Shown: piece after piece, positions 1-8,393 of the stretch
Numbering within the stretch: position 1 is the first letter of the stretch
Layout: each line of letters begins with the position of its first letter
NCBI RefSeq assembly: GCF_002812985.1
Contig: NZ_PGCP01000005.1
Location: 1 to 64,000, forward strand
Direction: 5' to 3'
DNA from: Aeromonas lusitana
Lineage (GTDB): Bacteria > Pseudomonadota > Gammaproteobacteria > Enterobacterales > Aeromonadaceae
Length of the DNA stretch: 64,000 bases
Notes under the pieces: generated by a model
The model's database searches: none
What the model saw: the letters and a program-made list of their open reading frames with translations, nothing else
What the model was told of the DNA's origin: nothing
Translations under genes and position numbers: made by a program

Positions 1-1164
1 AATGACCTTGCCAGCGGCATCTAGCAGGGTGATCTGGTTGCCATTGACCTGATAAGTAGTGGCTTTACCGCCGCTGGTCAGGCCATCGAGGCCAGGTTGG
101 CTCGCCTCGAAATTGAGGGACACCAGGCGATCGCTGCCCACGTTGACCGGCAGCTGGCCATCCAGAGACTGGCTGGCCCCCCCTTCCTGCAGACTGATGC
201 CACTGTCGATACCGAGGTTGGGATCCACACCGTCGTTGATGCTAACTGAGAGATCGGCTTCAATTTCGTTACCATCGCTCTCCTTGGCAATGACAGAGAG
301 CCCCAACGAGAGTTGGTCACTGCCCTGATGATCGAGCGGCCCATGCAGGGTAACCGTCACCGAGCCCTGTACGTCACCATTGACCTGATTCGCCGTCAGC
401 TCGGCTTGCAATACATCGACACGTTGACCGTTTTCATCGAGGTAGTAGCCGGTCAGTAATCGGTCGCTGCCAAATTCGAAGGTAAGTACATGGCCATCGC
501 TGCTGATACCACTGCCATTTAGCCTGGCCAACGTTTCAATTTGATCTGTGAACGCCAGGGAGTCTGCGACCAGAGGATCAAATCGCTGGCGGATAACGAA
601 ATCGCTCCTTCCTACCACATTGTCCTGATTGGTGAAGGCGTCTTCCGTCAGAGAAATGGGGCTCAGGGAGAAGTCGGGAGGCCTGTTGTCAATCTGATCC
701 TCGGCTAACAGCTCATCCCCCTGAAGGTTTGTCTGGTGGTCGGTGTCAAAACCGGCCTCCACCACGGTGAAATCGTTGTTGAGATCCACCACCACGAAGC
801 CACCGGCACTGGAGCCCACCACACCGCCTGCTGTGCCTGCCGCGGCGTTACCGGCGGCAGTCTCGGTAAACAGCTCGGTCGGGTCGGCCCCCTGACGGAT
901 GGCCTCCTGCAGACTGGCGAGCTCAGGATCGAGCTGCTGGGGATCCTGCTGCAACTGAGACAGCTCGAGCGGCTCAGGAGTGTTGGCTTCACCGGCGGGA
1001 TCGGCCAACTCGAAGTGCCCATCGGATTCGGTGAGCAGGCGCTCGCCGGGCTGTAGCTGCATGCCCACTGCGGCGCGGCGCAAGGAGCCTTCGGCATCCA
1101 TGACAAACACAGCGCCCTCCAGTTGGGTAATCTGGGTCGGTTTATCGATTTGCAGCTCAGCCAT
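1..1164 (-). CDS. LapA-type retention-module adhesin, N-terminal part (runs off left edge)
   Basis: 388 codons are visible, all open, and the gene continues past base 1. The N-terminus (MAELQIDKPTQITQLEGAVF) and the next 100 residues match the retention module of type I-secreted giant adhesins. Residues 95-105 read PTELFTETAAG; the TAAG at 102-105 is the kind of di-alanine site cut by the LapG periplasmic protease, which releases LapA-family adhesins when c-di-GMP falls. After a glycine/alanine linker the chain enters acidic, Asp/Asn-rich repeat-like sequence (from about residue 125), as in the VCBS/Ig-like repeats of RTX adhesins. The ATG at 1164 has a GGAGG 3-4 bases upstream. The repeats, calcium-binding C-terminus and dedicated T1SS genes would lie outside the window. 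The retention-module call is firm; total size and ligand are unknown. Confidence 0.85.
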   Translation of the reverse strand, partial: MAELQIDKPTQITQLEGAVFVMDAEGSLRRAAVGMQLQPGERLLTESDGHFELADPAGEANTPEPLELSQLQQDPQQLDPELASLQEAIRQGADPTELFTETAAGNAAAGTAGGVVGSSAGGFVVVDLNNDFTVVEAGFDTDHQTNLQGDELLAEDQIDNRPPDFSLSPISLTEDAFTNQDNVVGRSDFVIRQRFDPLVADSLAFTDQIETLARLNGSGISSDGHVLTFEFGSDRLLTGYYLDENGQRVDVLQAELTANQVNGDVQGSVTVTLHGPLDHQGSDQLSLGLSVIAKESDGNEIEADLSVSINDGVDPNLGIDSGISLQEGGASQSLDGQLPVNVGSDRLVSLNFEASQPGLDGLTSGGKATTYQVNGNQITLLDAAGKVI

Positions 1165-1918
1165 ATATCCTCCAACGAGTAAGCACAGGCTTCCAATATA
1201 AGCAGAATTGGGAAGCCACAGTGATAGGCGGTCATTTTACCCCCTCCTTCGAGAGAGATCCCTTCAGCATTTTCGAAAATATCGAAAGGAAAAACTGCCA
1301 AACGTCCTATTTAATTCAGTAAAACGTTGTCGAAGCCGTGAGAGAGCAGTAGAACCCTCCCTTTATTCCTAAATAGTGCAGAAACGGGCCAAGTCTGGCT
1401 CTCTTGGCTCCGATCCCTGCGTCAAGAGCTGACACCTTGTTCATAAAGACATCAAAAGCCTCTCTCAGACGAGACCCCTCCCCTATTTCACCAAGGCGTA
1501 TCAAGCGCCCGCTCGATATCGAAAAATATGAATATAAATTCAAATTATATCTGCCCGCCCATCCCCAACATACGGCTGCCAGGTCACTTTTCTTCAATCC
1601 CTCCCACGACGCCTTCCTGACCTGGTCAACCCTGCTATGAGAACTGTCATTTGCACTAAGTTATCAATGACAATAAATAATTAAACCTGGATCTCACTTT
1701 TCAGATCTGAGCCCCATGTCAATTGATCTAGCGCAAGACCGGCCGCGATAAATCATTATCCATTTTACCCATTTGGTATTATTCCCACGAGCAATCGCAT
1801 AGATATCTTATTTTATGCACTTATAACAATTAATCGACCTGCCATGCCCGCATGGGTAGAGATGTCCACGCTGCAAGATGGAACGGCCGGGTCCGACAAG
1901 GACATTTATCTGGGAGTG
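1165..1918. other. Divergent intergenic region between adhesin gene and nrfA
   Basis: About 750 bases separate the adhesin start from the likely nrfA start. The left half (1165-1600) shows short open frames on both strands, but none has a ribosome site or recognisable product. The right half becomes AT-rich from about 1640 and holds the FNR-like and NarP-like motifs listed separately, so it probably carries the nrf promoter. The adhesin promoter must also lie here, but I cannot place it. Confidence 0.6.
1723..1736 (+). promoter_or_regulatory. Candidate FNR site upstream of nrfA
   Basis: TTGAT-CTAG-CGCAA matches the FNR consensus TTGAT-N4-ATCAA perfectly in the left half and at 3 of 5 bases in the right. 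About 30 bases further, TACCCAT at 1766-1772 fits the NarL/NarP heptamer TACYYMT. In E. coli nrfA is activated by FNR together with NarL/NarP, so the pair of motifs is plausible. It is a motif match only. Confidence 0.5.
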
Positions 1919-3361
1919 ATGACCGTGGGTTCACAAAACACCTTATGGCGGCCGGGCTTGGCCGCCCTGCTGCTGACCGCCCTCATGGGGACGAGCAGCC
2001 TGGTACAGGCCGATGAGACAGCCCCCAAGGGCAAGATAGAGGCGCGCAACGAGCTGTTCGCCAAGGATCACATCGATCAGTTCGACAGCTGGACCTCGAC
2101 CAGCGAGAGCGCGGAGCGCACCGACGCCCTGGCGGAAGATCCGCAGATGGTGGTGCTCTGGGCCGGCTACCCCTTCTCAAAGGACTACAACAAGCCGCGC
2201 GGTCACTTCTACGCCCTGACCGACGTGCGCGAAAGCCTGCGCACCGGTGCCCCCAAGACCGCCGAAGACGGCCCCCTGCCCATGGCATGCTGGAGCTGCA
2301 AAGGCCCGGACGTCGCCCGCGTCATCGACGAGAAAGGTGAAGATGGCTACTTCAAGGGGATGTGGGCCAAGGGTGGGCCGGAAATCGTCAACACCATAGG
2401 TTGCGCCGACTGCCATGACACCGCCTCGAAAGAGTTCAAGGAGGGCAAACCCGCCCTGCACCTCTCCCGCCCCTATGCAGACCGCGCCATGACCGCCATC
2501 GGCAAACCGTTCAAGGAGCAGGGCCGCTTCGATCAGCAATCCCAGGTGTGCGGCCAGTGCCACGTGGAGTACTACTTCAACGGCCCCACCAAGGCGGTGA
2601 AATTCCCCTGGGACAAGGGGACCCGCGTCGAACAGATGGAAGAGTATTACGACGAGATTGGCTTCGCCGACTGGACCCATGCCCTCTCCAAGACCCCCAT
2701 GCTCAAGGCACAGCACCCGGAATACGAGACCTGGCGCGCCGGTATTCACGGCCAGAACAACGTCGCCTGCGTCGACTGCCACATGCCCAAGGTGCAGAAC
2801 GAGCAGGGCAAGGTCTACACGGATCACAAGGTCGGCAACCCGTTCGATCGCTTCGAGCAGACCTGCCGCAACTGTCACACCCAGAGCAAGGAGATGCTGC
2901 AAGACATAGTCCACCAGCGCAAAGAGGCGATCACCGAGATCAAGCTGAAAGTCGAGAAGCAGCTGGTGCACGCCCACTTCGAAGCCAAGGCGGCCTGGGA
3001 TGCCGGCGCCACCGAAGCCGAGATGAAGGATATCCAGCAGGACATCCGTCACGCCCAGTGGCGCTGGGACTTCTCCATCGCCTCCCACGGGGTGCAAGCC
3101 CACGCGCCGGAAGTGGCCCTGAGGATGCTGGGTAGTGCCCTGGACAAGGCGGCCGATGCGCGCACCAAGCTCGCTCGCCTGCTGGCCACCAAGGGCATCA
3201 GCCACGAGATCGCCATCCCCGACATCTCCAGCAAGGAGAAGGCCCAGGCCGCCCTTGGCATGGACATGAAGCAGATGAACGCGGACAAGGCCCAGTTCCT
3301 CAAGACCACAGTGCCCGCCTGGGAAGCCGAGGCCAAAGCGGCCGGACGACTGGCGCAGTAA
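1919..3361 (+). CDS. nrfA: Ammonia-forming cytochrome c nitrite reductase (pentaheme)
   Basis: NrfA reduces nitrite to ammonium with six electrons in the periplasm. From the ATG at 1919 the protein is 480 residues, close to E. coli NrfA (478), and opens with a clean Sec signal peptide ending SLVQA at about residue 31. An ATG at 1844 is in frame but would put 25 hydrophilic residues before the signal, so 1919 is preferred. Five haem motifs are visible: the active-site CWSCK at 124-128, with lysine instead of histidine as proximal ligand, then CADCH 162-166, CGQCH 211-215, CVDCH 284-288 and CRNCH 316-320. The catalytic Tyr follows CGQCH (VEYYF), and a His sits at about 277. It is first in the nrf operon. 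The family call is certain; only the start is open. Confidence 0.97.
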   Translation: MTVGSQNTLWRPGLAALLLTALMGTSSLVQADETAPKGKIEARNELFAKDHIDQFDSWTSTSESAERTDALAEDPQMVVLWAGYPFSKDYNKPRGHFYALTDVRESLRTGAPKTAEDGPLPMACWSCKGPDVARVIDEKGEDGYFKGMWAKGGPEIVNTIGCADCHDTASKEFKEGKPALHLSRPYADRAMTAIGKPFKEQGRFDQQSQVCGQCHVEYYFNGPTKAVKFPWDKGTRVEQMEEYYDEIGFADWTHALSKTPMLKAQHPEYETWRAGIHGQNNVACVDCHMPKVQNEQGKVYTDHKVGNPFDRFEQTCRNCHTQSKEMLQDIVHQRKEAITEIKLKVEKQLVHAHFEAKAAWDAGATEAEMKDIQQDIRHAQWRWDFSIASHGVQAHAPEVALRMLGSALDKAADARTKLARLLATKGISHEIAIPDISSKEKAQAALGMDMKQMNADKAQFLKTTVPAWEAEAKAAGRLAQ

Positions 3362-3368
3362 TGGAGCG

Positions 3369-3390
3369 GGCGGGCACTGCGGTGCCCGCC
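3369..3390 (+). promoter_or_regulatory. Intercistronic hairpin between nrfA and nrfB
   Basis: A perfect inverted repeat (GCGGGCAC-TGCG-GTGCCCGC, extendable by one pair) lies 7 bases after the nrfA stop. There is no T-run, so it is unlikely to be a terminator. Such hairpins often protect the upstream message from 3' decay, which would favour nrfA, the most abundant product, over nrfB. That role is inferred. Confidence 0.6.
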
Positions 3391-3407
3391 ACGGATGGAG
3401 GCTTCCT

Positions 3408-4004
3408 ATGGGTGATTTAACGATGGATTTCTTACGACTGATGCTGATGGCAGCCATGCTGCTGACCAGCCTGCAGGGCCAGGCCGCCGAGTCGGCAACG
3501 CACCCCGCCGCCGCGCCGGCCATGCACGATGTTGAGTTCTTGCGCAGCGCCGACAAGGCCTGCACCGACTGCCACAAGGAGCAGACGGACGGCATGCACG
3601 GCAAGCATGCCAAGGCGACCAACCCCAACAACCTGGCCCCGGTGACCTGCACCAACTGCCACGGTCTCCCCTCTCCCCAGCACAGGGAAGGGGTCAAGGA
3701 TGTGATGCGCTTTAGCGACAGCTTCAACAAAGCGCCGGGCAAGGAGGGTTATCCCATCGCCGAGCAGAACAGCGTCTGCATGAGCTGCCATGAGCCCAAG
3801 CCATTGCGCGAGGCGCTCTGGGCCCACGACGTGCACATGACCAAGCTCAGCTGTACCAGTTGCCACCAGCTGCACCCAGCCAAGGAGCCCATGGTGGGGA
3901 TCCCGGAGAAATCCCGGGTCAAGCTGTGCGTCGACTGTCACAGCAAACAGCACGCCACCAAGGCGGCCAACCAGCAGGCCAGCGTGAGCAAGGAGGCGCC
4001 ATGA
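3408..4004 (+). CDS. nrfB: NrfB, pentaheme electron donor to NrfA
   Basis: NrfB is the small periplasmic pentaheme cytochrome that passes electrons from the NrfCD quinol dehydrogenase to NrfA. The 198-residue product has an N-terminal signal peptide (LMLMAAMLLTSLQGQAAES) and exactly five CxxCH motifs: CTDCH, CTNCH, CMSCH, CTSCH and CVDCH. Length is near the E. coli protein (188). The ATG at 3408 has GGAGG at 3397-3401 with six bases of spacing; the ATG at 3423 is less well placed. Its TGA overlaps the nrfC ATG in an ATGA, indicating translational coupling. Confidence 0.95.
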   Translation: MGDLTMDFLRLMLMAAMLLTSLQGQAAESATHPAAAPAMHDVEFLRSADKACTDCHKEQTDGMHGKHAKATNPNNLAPVTCTNCHGLPSPQHREGVKDVMRFSDSFNKAPGKEGYPIAEQNSVCMSCHEPKPLREALWAHDVHMTKLSCTSCHQLHPAKEPMVGIPEKSRVKLCVDCHSKQHATKAANQQASVSKEAP

Positions 4005-4681
4005 GCTGCTCTCGCCGTGAATTCTTGGCGGGCATGAGCGCGGGCGCCCTCATCATGATGACGGGACCCGCTCGCGCGGGCGCCAGCCCCCTAACTCACA
4101 GCCAGCGCATCGACGGGGTGCGCTACGGCATGCTGCACGACGAGACGGCCTGCATCGGCTGCACCGCCTGCATGGATGCCTGCCGGGAGGTGAACCAGGT
4201 GCCGGACGGCGTCTCGCGCCTCGAGATCCTGCGCACCGGCCCTATCGGCGCATTTCCCGAGGCCGATTACCACTTCTTTCGCAAATCCTGCCAGCACTGC
4301 GACAACGCACCCTGCGTCCATGTCTGCCCGACCGGCGCCTCCCATAGACGCGCCGAGGATGGCATCGTCGATGTGAACCCGGAGTTGTGCGTCGGCTGCA
4401 TGTATTGTCTGGCCGCCTGCCCCTATCAGGTGCGCTTCATCAACCCGGTCACCCGAGTGGCGGACAAGTGCGATTTTTGCCGCAAGACCAACCTGGCTCA
4501 GGGCAAGCAGCCTGCCTGTGTGGAATCCTGCCCCACCAAGGCACTGGTGTTTGGCAATCTGGACGATCCGGACAGCCCCATAGCCCAGCGGCTGGTGAAG
4601 GAGACTACCTACCGCTACAAGCAGGCGCTCGGCACCTCGCCCAAGCTGTATCGCGTGCCCAAAGGGGAGATCAAGTCATGA
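4001..4681 (+). CDS. nrfC: NrfC, four-cluster ferredoxin-like subunit of quinol dehydrogenase
   Basis: NrfC is the periplasmic iron-sulfur subunit that takes electrons from the membrane subunit NrfD and hands them to NrfB. The 226-residue chain begins MSCSRREFLAG, a twin-arginine signal, and carries four cysteine clusters typical of 4x[4Fe-4S] proteins: CIGCTACMDAC, CQHCDNAPCVHVCP, CVGCMYCLAACP and CDFC...CVESCP. E. coli NrfC is 223 residues. The start at 4001 overlaps the nrfB stop and is preceded by AGGAGG at 3991-3996. Its own stop overlaps the start of the 38-codon nrfD-like leader at 4678. Confidence 0.95.
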   Translation: MSCSRREFLAGMSAGALIMMTGPARAGASPLTHSQRIDGVRYGMLHDETACIGCTACMDACREVNQVPDGVSRLEILRTGPIGAFPEADYHFFRKSCQHCDNAPCVHVCPTGASHRRAEDGIVDVNPELCVGCMYCLAACPYQVRFINPVTRVADKCDFCRKTNLAQGKQPACVESCPTKALVFGNLDDPDSPIAQRLVKETTYRYKQALGTSPKLYRVPKGEIKS

Positions 4682-4794
4682 CCATGCAAGACGCGTTTCA
4701 CTTCTCCTCCCTTGTCTTGGCATTTGTGTGGGGATCTGTCCCATCACCATCTGTCCTGGCAGTAACCGATGGAGGGACTGACCATGTGGCATGA
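4678..4794 (+). CDS. 38-codon leader ORF, partial duplicate of nrfD 5' end
   Basis: This short frame begins at an ATG overlapping the nrfC stop (ATGA) and reads MTMQDAFHFSSLV before diverging. The real nrfD begins 106 bases later and reads MWHDAFHFSSLVWDWPIAI. The shared nine codons (DAFHFSSLV) differ at five bases, all synonymous third positions, and both copies are preceded by TGACCATG. The frame stops at 4792-4794, inside the first codons of nrfD, an arrangement that would allow translational coupling. It may be a relic of a tandem duplication or a functional leader peptide. I see no domain in residues 14-38. Confidence 0.6.
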   Translation: MTMQDAFHFSSLVLAFVWGSVPSPSVLAVTDGGTDHVA

Positions 4795-5737
4795 TGCGTT
4801 TCATTTCTCTTCCCTGGTGTGGGACTGGCCCATCGCGATCTACCTCTTCCTGCTCGGTATCTCGGCCGGCGCCACCACCCTGTCGGTGCCGCTGCGCCGT
4901 AAGGGAGCCGGCAGCGAGAGCGGCATCATCAAGGCGACCGCCCTGCTGGCACCGCTCTCGGTGATCCTGGGGCTCTTGATCCTTATCTTCCACCTGGCCC
5001 GCCCCTGGACCTTCTGGAAGCTGATGTTCCACTACCAGTTCGACTCCGTCATGTCCATGGGGGTCATGCTGTTCCAACTCTATATGGCCGTGCTGTTCGC
5101 CTGGCTGGCTGTGGTGTTTCGGACCGAGATCGAGGGGCTGCGTAGCCGTTTGCTCAAGCAGAAGTTTGCCTTCGTGGATGATCTGATCGGCCTGCTGGCC
5201 CGGTTCGAGTCGCTGCTGGCGCCTCTGCTCTTGCTGCTGGCGGTGCTGCTCGGTGCCTACACCGGTTTTCTGCTCTCGGCGCTCAAGACCTATCCGCTCC
5301 TGAACAACCCGGTGCTGCCCGTGTTGTTCCTGGTGTCCGGCATCAGCTCGGGTATCGCCGCTACCAGCCTGCTGGCGGTGACCCTGTTCAAGGAGCACAA
5401 CCAGAGCCCGGGAGTGAGCTTCGTGCACCACTTCGAGCGGCCGATACTGGCGGTAGAAGTGCTGTTGCTGGTCTGCTTCTTCACCGGCCTCTATTTTGGC
5501 GGCGGTCAGAAGGAGGCTGCCATGTGGGCGGCCATCGGCAGCGGTTTCTGGGCACAGGTGTTCTGGCTCGGCGTGGTGGGCATCGGCATGCTGTTGCCCC
5601 AACTGCTCGCCCTGCTGACACCCGCCCCCTTGCGGGCGCGGCGTGGCCACCTGGTGCTGGTGTGTGGCCTGACCCTGGTGGGGATACTGCTGCTGCGCTA
5701 CTTCGTGCTCTATGCCGGCCAGATGACAGTGGTATAG
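4784..5737 (+). CDS. nrfD: NrfD, membrane quinol-oxidising subunit
   Basis: NrfD is the integral membrane protein that oxidises menaquinol and passes electrons to NrfC. The 317-residue product matches the E. coli length (318) and its conserved N-terminus (FHFSSLVWDWPIAIYLF). About eight hydrophobic segments run through the chain, including a long Leu-rich one near 145-170. The ATG at 4784 is chosen because GGAGGG at 4771-4776 is seven bases upstream; the in-frame ATG at 4769 has no ribosome site. It ends the nrfABCD structural part of the operon and is followed by a strong hairpin before the maturation genes. Confidence 0.95.
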   Translation: MWHDAFHFSSLVWDWPIAIYLFLLGISAGATTLSVPLRRKGAGSESGIIKATALLAPLSVILGLLILIFHLARPWTFWKLMFHYQFDSVMSMGVMLFQLYMAVLFAWLAVVFRTEIEGLRSRLLKQKFAFVDDLIGLLARFESLLAPLLLLLAVLLGAYTGFLLSALKTYPLLNNPVLPVLFLVSGISSGIAATSLLAVTLFKEHNQSPGVSFVHHFERPILAVEVLLLVCFFTGLYFGGGQKEAAMWAAIGSGFWAQVFWLGVVGIGMLLPQLLALLTPAPLRARRGHLVLVCGLTLVGILLLRYFVLYAGQMTVV

Positions 5738-5746
5738 GGGTTTGAA

Positions 5747-5783
5747 CACGGGCACCCGCCCCCTTGGGCGACGGGTGCCCGTG
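5747..5783 (+). promoter_or_regulatory. 12 bp perfect inverted repeat between nrfD and nrfE
   Basis: CACGGGCACCCG and CGGGTGCCCGTG are separated by 13 bases, starting 9 bases after the nrfD stop. There is no T-tract, so it is a weak terminator at best. It may lower read-through into the maturation genes or stabilise the nrfABCD message. The next gene begins almost 100 bases later. Confidence 0.6.
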
Positions 5784-5877
5784 CATCGCTCAGCGGCTGA
5801 CGCTCTGATGACATCCATATTAATCCGCACCGGAACAGCAGCTTGCACTGCACAATATTGAATTAACAGGAGGTTAT

Positions 5878-7851
5878 GTGCTGGCAGAGCTCGGCTATCT
5901 CTCACTGCTGCTGGCAACGGCACTCTCCCTGCTACAAGGCACCTTGCCCTGGCTTGGTCTCACCCTCGCCTCACCCTCCCTGCTTGGCAGCGCCAAGCCC
6001 CTTGCCCTGCTGAGTGCCGTCCTGCTTGGCGCCGCCCTGATACTGCTCGGCCTCTGTTTCGCTCAAAACGACTTCACCCTGATTTACGTGGCTCAACACG
6101 CCAACAGTGCCCTGCCCCTTGGCTTCAAACTGGCGGCCGTGTGGGGTGGTCACGAGGGCTCCATGCTGTTCTTCGTGTTTGCACTGGCGCTCTGGGGGGC
6201 CCTGGTGGCGCTCTGCTCCAGCCGGGTTGACCCGCTTATCCGGGTGCGGGTGCTCGCCATCATGGGGCTGATCGTCGGCCTGTTTGGCCTCTACACCCTG
6301 GTTTTCTCCAGCCCGTTCGATCGCGCCTTTCCGGGGCCGCTAGAGGGACGCGATCTCAATCCCATGCTGCAGGATATCGGCCTCATCATACACCCGCCTC
6401 TGCTCTACCTCGGCTATGTGGGGTTTGCGGTCAACTTCGCTTTCGCCATGGCGGCGCTGCATTCGGGCAAGCTGGACGGCGCCGTGGCCCACTGGAGCCG
6501 CCCCTGGGCGCTCGGCTCCTGGGTGTTTCTCACCGCCGGCATCTTGCTCGGCTCCTGGTGGGCCTATTACGAGCTCGGCTGGGGGGGCTGGTGGTTCTGG
6601 GATCCGGTGGAAAACGCCTCCCTGCTGCCCTGGCTGCTGGGCACGGCCCTGCTGCACGCCCTGATTGTCTGCGAGAAGCGCGGCGCCTACGGCCACGGCG
6701 TGCTGTTGCTCTCCATCTTCACCTTCTCCTTGAGCCTGCTCGGCACCTTCGTGGTGCGATCCGGGGTACTCACCTCGGTCCACGCCTTCGCGGTGGATCC
6801 CGACCGTGGCCTCACCCTGTTGCTGCTGCTCGGCCTGCTGCTTACCACAGCCTTGACCCTGTTCGCCCTGCGGGCCGATACCCGGGCCCCTTATGCCCAC
6901 TTCGGTTTCTGGTCAAAGGAGGGGCTGATCGGCGCCGCCATCCTTCTGCTGGTCGTGGCCTGTGCCAGCGTGCTGCTCGGCACCTTCTACCCCATGGTGT
7001 TCCAGTCCCTGCATCTGGGATCGCTGTCGGTGGGCGCCCCCTACTTCAACGCCATCTTCGTGCCCCTGGCCTTGGCGCTGATGGTATTGATGACCTGGAT
7101 CCCGCGCCTGCGCTGGCAAGGGTTGAAAGCCAGTTCTCTTATCAAGACGGCGCTGCCATTGCTGCTCGGCCTGTTGGGGGGCGGTTTAATCAGCCTCTGG
7201 TATCGCGATCAGGGCGCCCCGAGCTGGAGCGGGATCCTCGCCAATGTGATCAGCCTCTGGCTGCTGGCCAGCCTGCTGCTCAACTTCCCGCTGAAAACCC
7301 ATTGGCGGGATGCCAACCGGCTGGGGAGCCTGCTGGCCCACCTCGGGGTGGCGGTCTGCGCCCTCGGCATAGCTCAGGTGAGCCACCACAGCCAGGAGGG
7401 GGGAACCGTGCTCGGCGCAGACAAGCCCTACCGACTCGGCGCCTACGAGTTTCGCTATGAGGGGAGCGAGCCCCTGCTCGGCCCCAACTACACAGCCGAG
7501 CGCATTACCTTGAGCGTGCACAAGGACGGTAAAGAGGTGGCGCGGATCACCCCCGAGCGGCGCCATTACAGCGTGCGCACCATGAACATGAACGAACCCG
7601 GCATCGAGTGGGGGCTGTTTGGGGATCTCTACGTGGTTCTCGGCGAGAAGATGGGGCCGGACGCCTACGCCATGCGATTGCACCACAAGCCGCTGGTACG
7701 CTGGATCTGGCTCGGCGGCCTGCTGATGATGGCAGGTGGCGCCCTGCGCCTACTGGGACGTCGACCCCTGCTGGTGACCAGACAGAGGGCTGCCAGACCG
7801 GCACCGGTTTCCTCATCGCATCAAGATGGCCACGCCGAGGAGGCCCTATGA
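5878..7851 (+). CDS. nrfE: NrfE/CcmF-type haem lyase membrane subunit
   Basis: NrfE is the large membrane subunit of the dedicated haem lyase that attaches haem to the CWSCK motif of NrfA. The 657-residue chain is highly hydrophobic with more than a dozen membrane segments and contains the tryptophan-rich haem-handling WWD region at about 234-252 (GWGGWWFWDPVENASLLPW), plus the CcmF-type GGHEGS at 90-95. It is longer than E. coli NrfE (552) and nearer CcmF length (about 650), because it keeps the C-terminal periplasmic domain. The start is GTG at 5878 with AGGAGG at 5868-5873. Its stop overlaps the next start (ATGA). Confidence 0.92.
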   Translation: MLAELGYLSLLLATALSLLQGTLPWLGLTLASPSLLGSAKPLALLSAVLLGAALILLGLCFAQNDFTLIYVAQHANSALPLGFKLAAVWGGHEGSMLFFVFALALWGALVALCSSRVDPLIRVRVLAIMGLIVGLFGLYTLVFSSPFDRAFPGPLEGRDLNPMLQDIGLIIHPPLLYLGYVGFAVNFAFAMAALHSGKLDGAVAHWSRPWALGSWVFLTAGILLGSWWAYYELGWGGWWFWDPVENASLLPWLLGTALLHALIVCEKRGAYGHGVLLLSIFTFSLSLLGTFVVRSGVLTSVHAFAVDPDRGLTLLLLLGLLLTTALTLFALRADTRAPYAHFGFWSKEGLIGAAILLLVVACASVLLGTFYPMVFQSLHLGSLSVGAPYFNAIFVPLALALMVLMTWIPRLRWQGLKASSLIKTALPLLLGLLGGGLISLWYRDQGAPSWSGILANVISLWLLASLLLNFPLKTHWRDANRLGSLLAHLGVAVCALGIAQVSHHSQEGGTVLGADKPYRLGAYEFRYEGSEPLLGPNYTAERITLSVHKDGKEVARITPERRHYSVRTMNMNEPGIEWGLFGDLYVVLGEKMGPDAYAMRLHHKPLVRWIWLGGLLMMAGGALRLLGRRPLLVTRQRAARPAPVSSSHQDGHAEEAL

Positions 7852-8393
7852 ATCGCCTGCGTCTGTTCATTCCTTTGGCGCTCACCCTGGGCCTCGGCGC
7901 CCTGCTCTGGCTCGGTCTTGGCAAGGATCCCTATCGTCAGGACGAGGCGACCCTGGGGCGCAGCCTACCCCACAGACAGAGCGAGGATCTGCTCGGCGGC
8001 CCCGCCATCAGCACCCAGACCCTCAAGGGAGAGCCCTTCCTGCTCAACATCTGGGCCAGCTGGTGCCCCAACTGCCGCGCCGAGCACCCCTTGCTCACCG
8101 AGCTGGCGGGCTCAGTACCCCTCTATGGCCTCAACTACCGGGACCACAAGGAGGCAGCTCGCGCCTGGCTGCGCGAGGCGGGAAACCCCTATCGCGCCGT
8201 GCTGGCCGACCCTGACGGCCGGCTTGCGCTGGAGCTCGGTGTCTATGGCACACCGGAGACCTATCTGTTTGGCGCCGACGGCACCCTGATCGCTCGCCAC
8301 ACGGGGGAGCTGACCCGGGAGATCTGGCAGCGCCAGTTTGTGCCCAGGCTCGGCGAGGCTCGCGCCGCCGTCACTGCGAAGAGCCAGCCATGA
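7848..8393 (+). CDS. dsbE: DsbE/CcmG-type thioredoxin of the nrf haem lyase system
   Basis: This membrane-anchored periplasmic thioredoxin reduces the haem-binding cysteines of apocytochrome before haem ligation. It has 181 residues, an uncleaved N-terminal hydrophobic segment (residues 7-24), the active site WCPNC with cysteines at 73 and 76, and the GTPE cis-proline motif near residue 143. It overlaps nrfE by four bases and the next gene by four bases, so it belongs to the nrf maturation set rather than a general ccm operon. E. coli nrf lacks this gene; related gammaproteobacterial nrf operons carry it. Confidence 0.9.
   Translation: MNRLRLFIPLALTLGLGALLWLGLGKDPYRQDEATLGRSLPHRQSEDLLGGPAISTQTLKGEPFLLNIWASWCPNCRAEHPLLTELAGSVPLYGLNYRDHKEAARAWLREAGNPYRAVLADPDGRLALELGVYGTPETYLFGADGTLIARHTGELTREIWQRQFVPRLGEARAAVTAKSQP

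Noticed and set aside
1316..1640. Short frames in the adhesin-nrfA interval
   Set aside because: They overlap on both strands, lack ribosome sites and resemble nothing.
2177..3742. Long open frame (521 codons) antisense to nrfA and nrfB
   Set aside because: Composition follows the GC-rich third-position shadow of the pentaheme genes; no ribosome site, no family similarity, and the opposite strand is certain.
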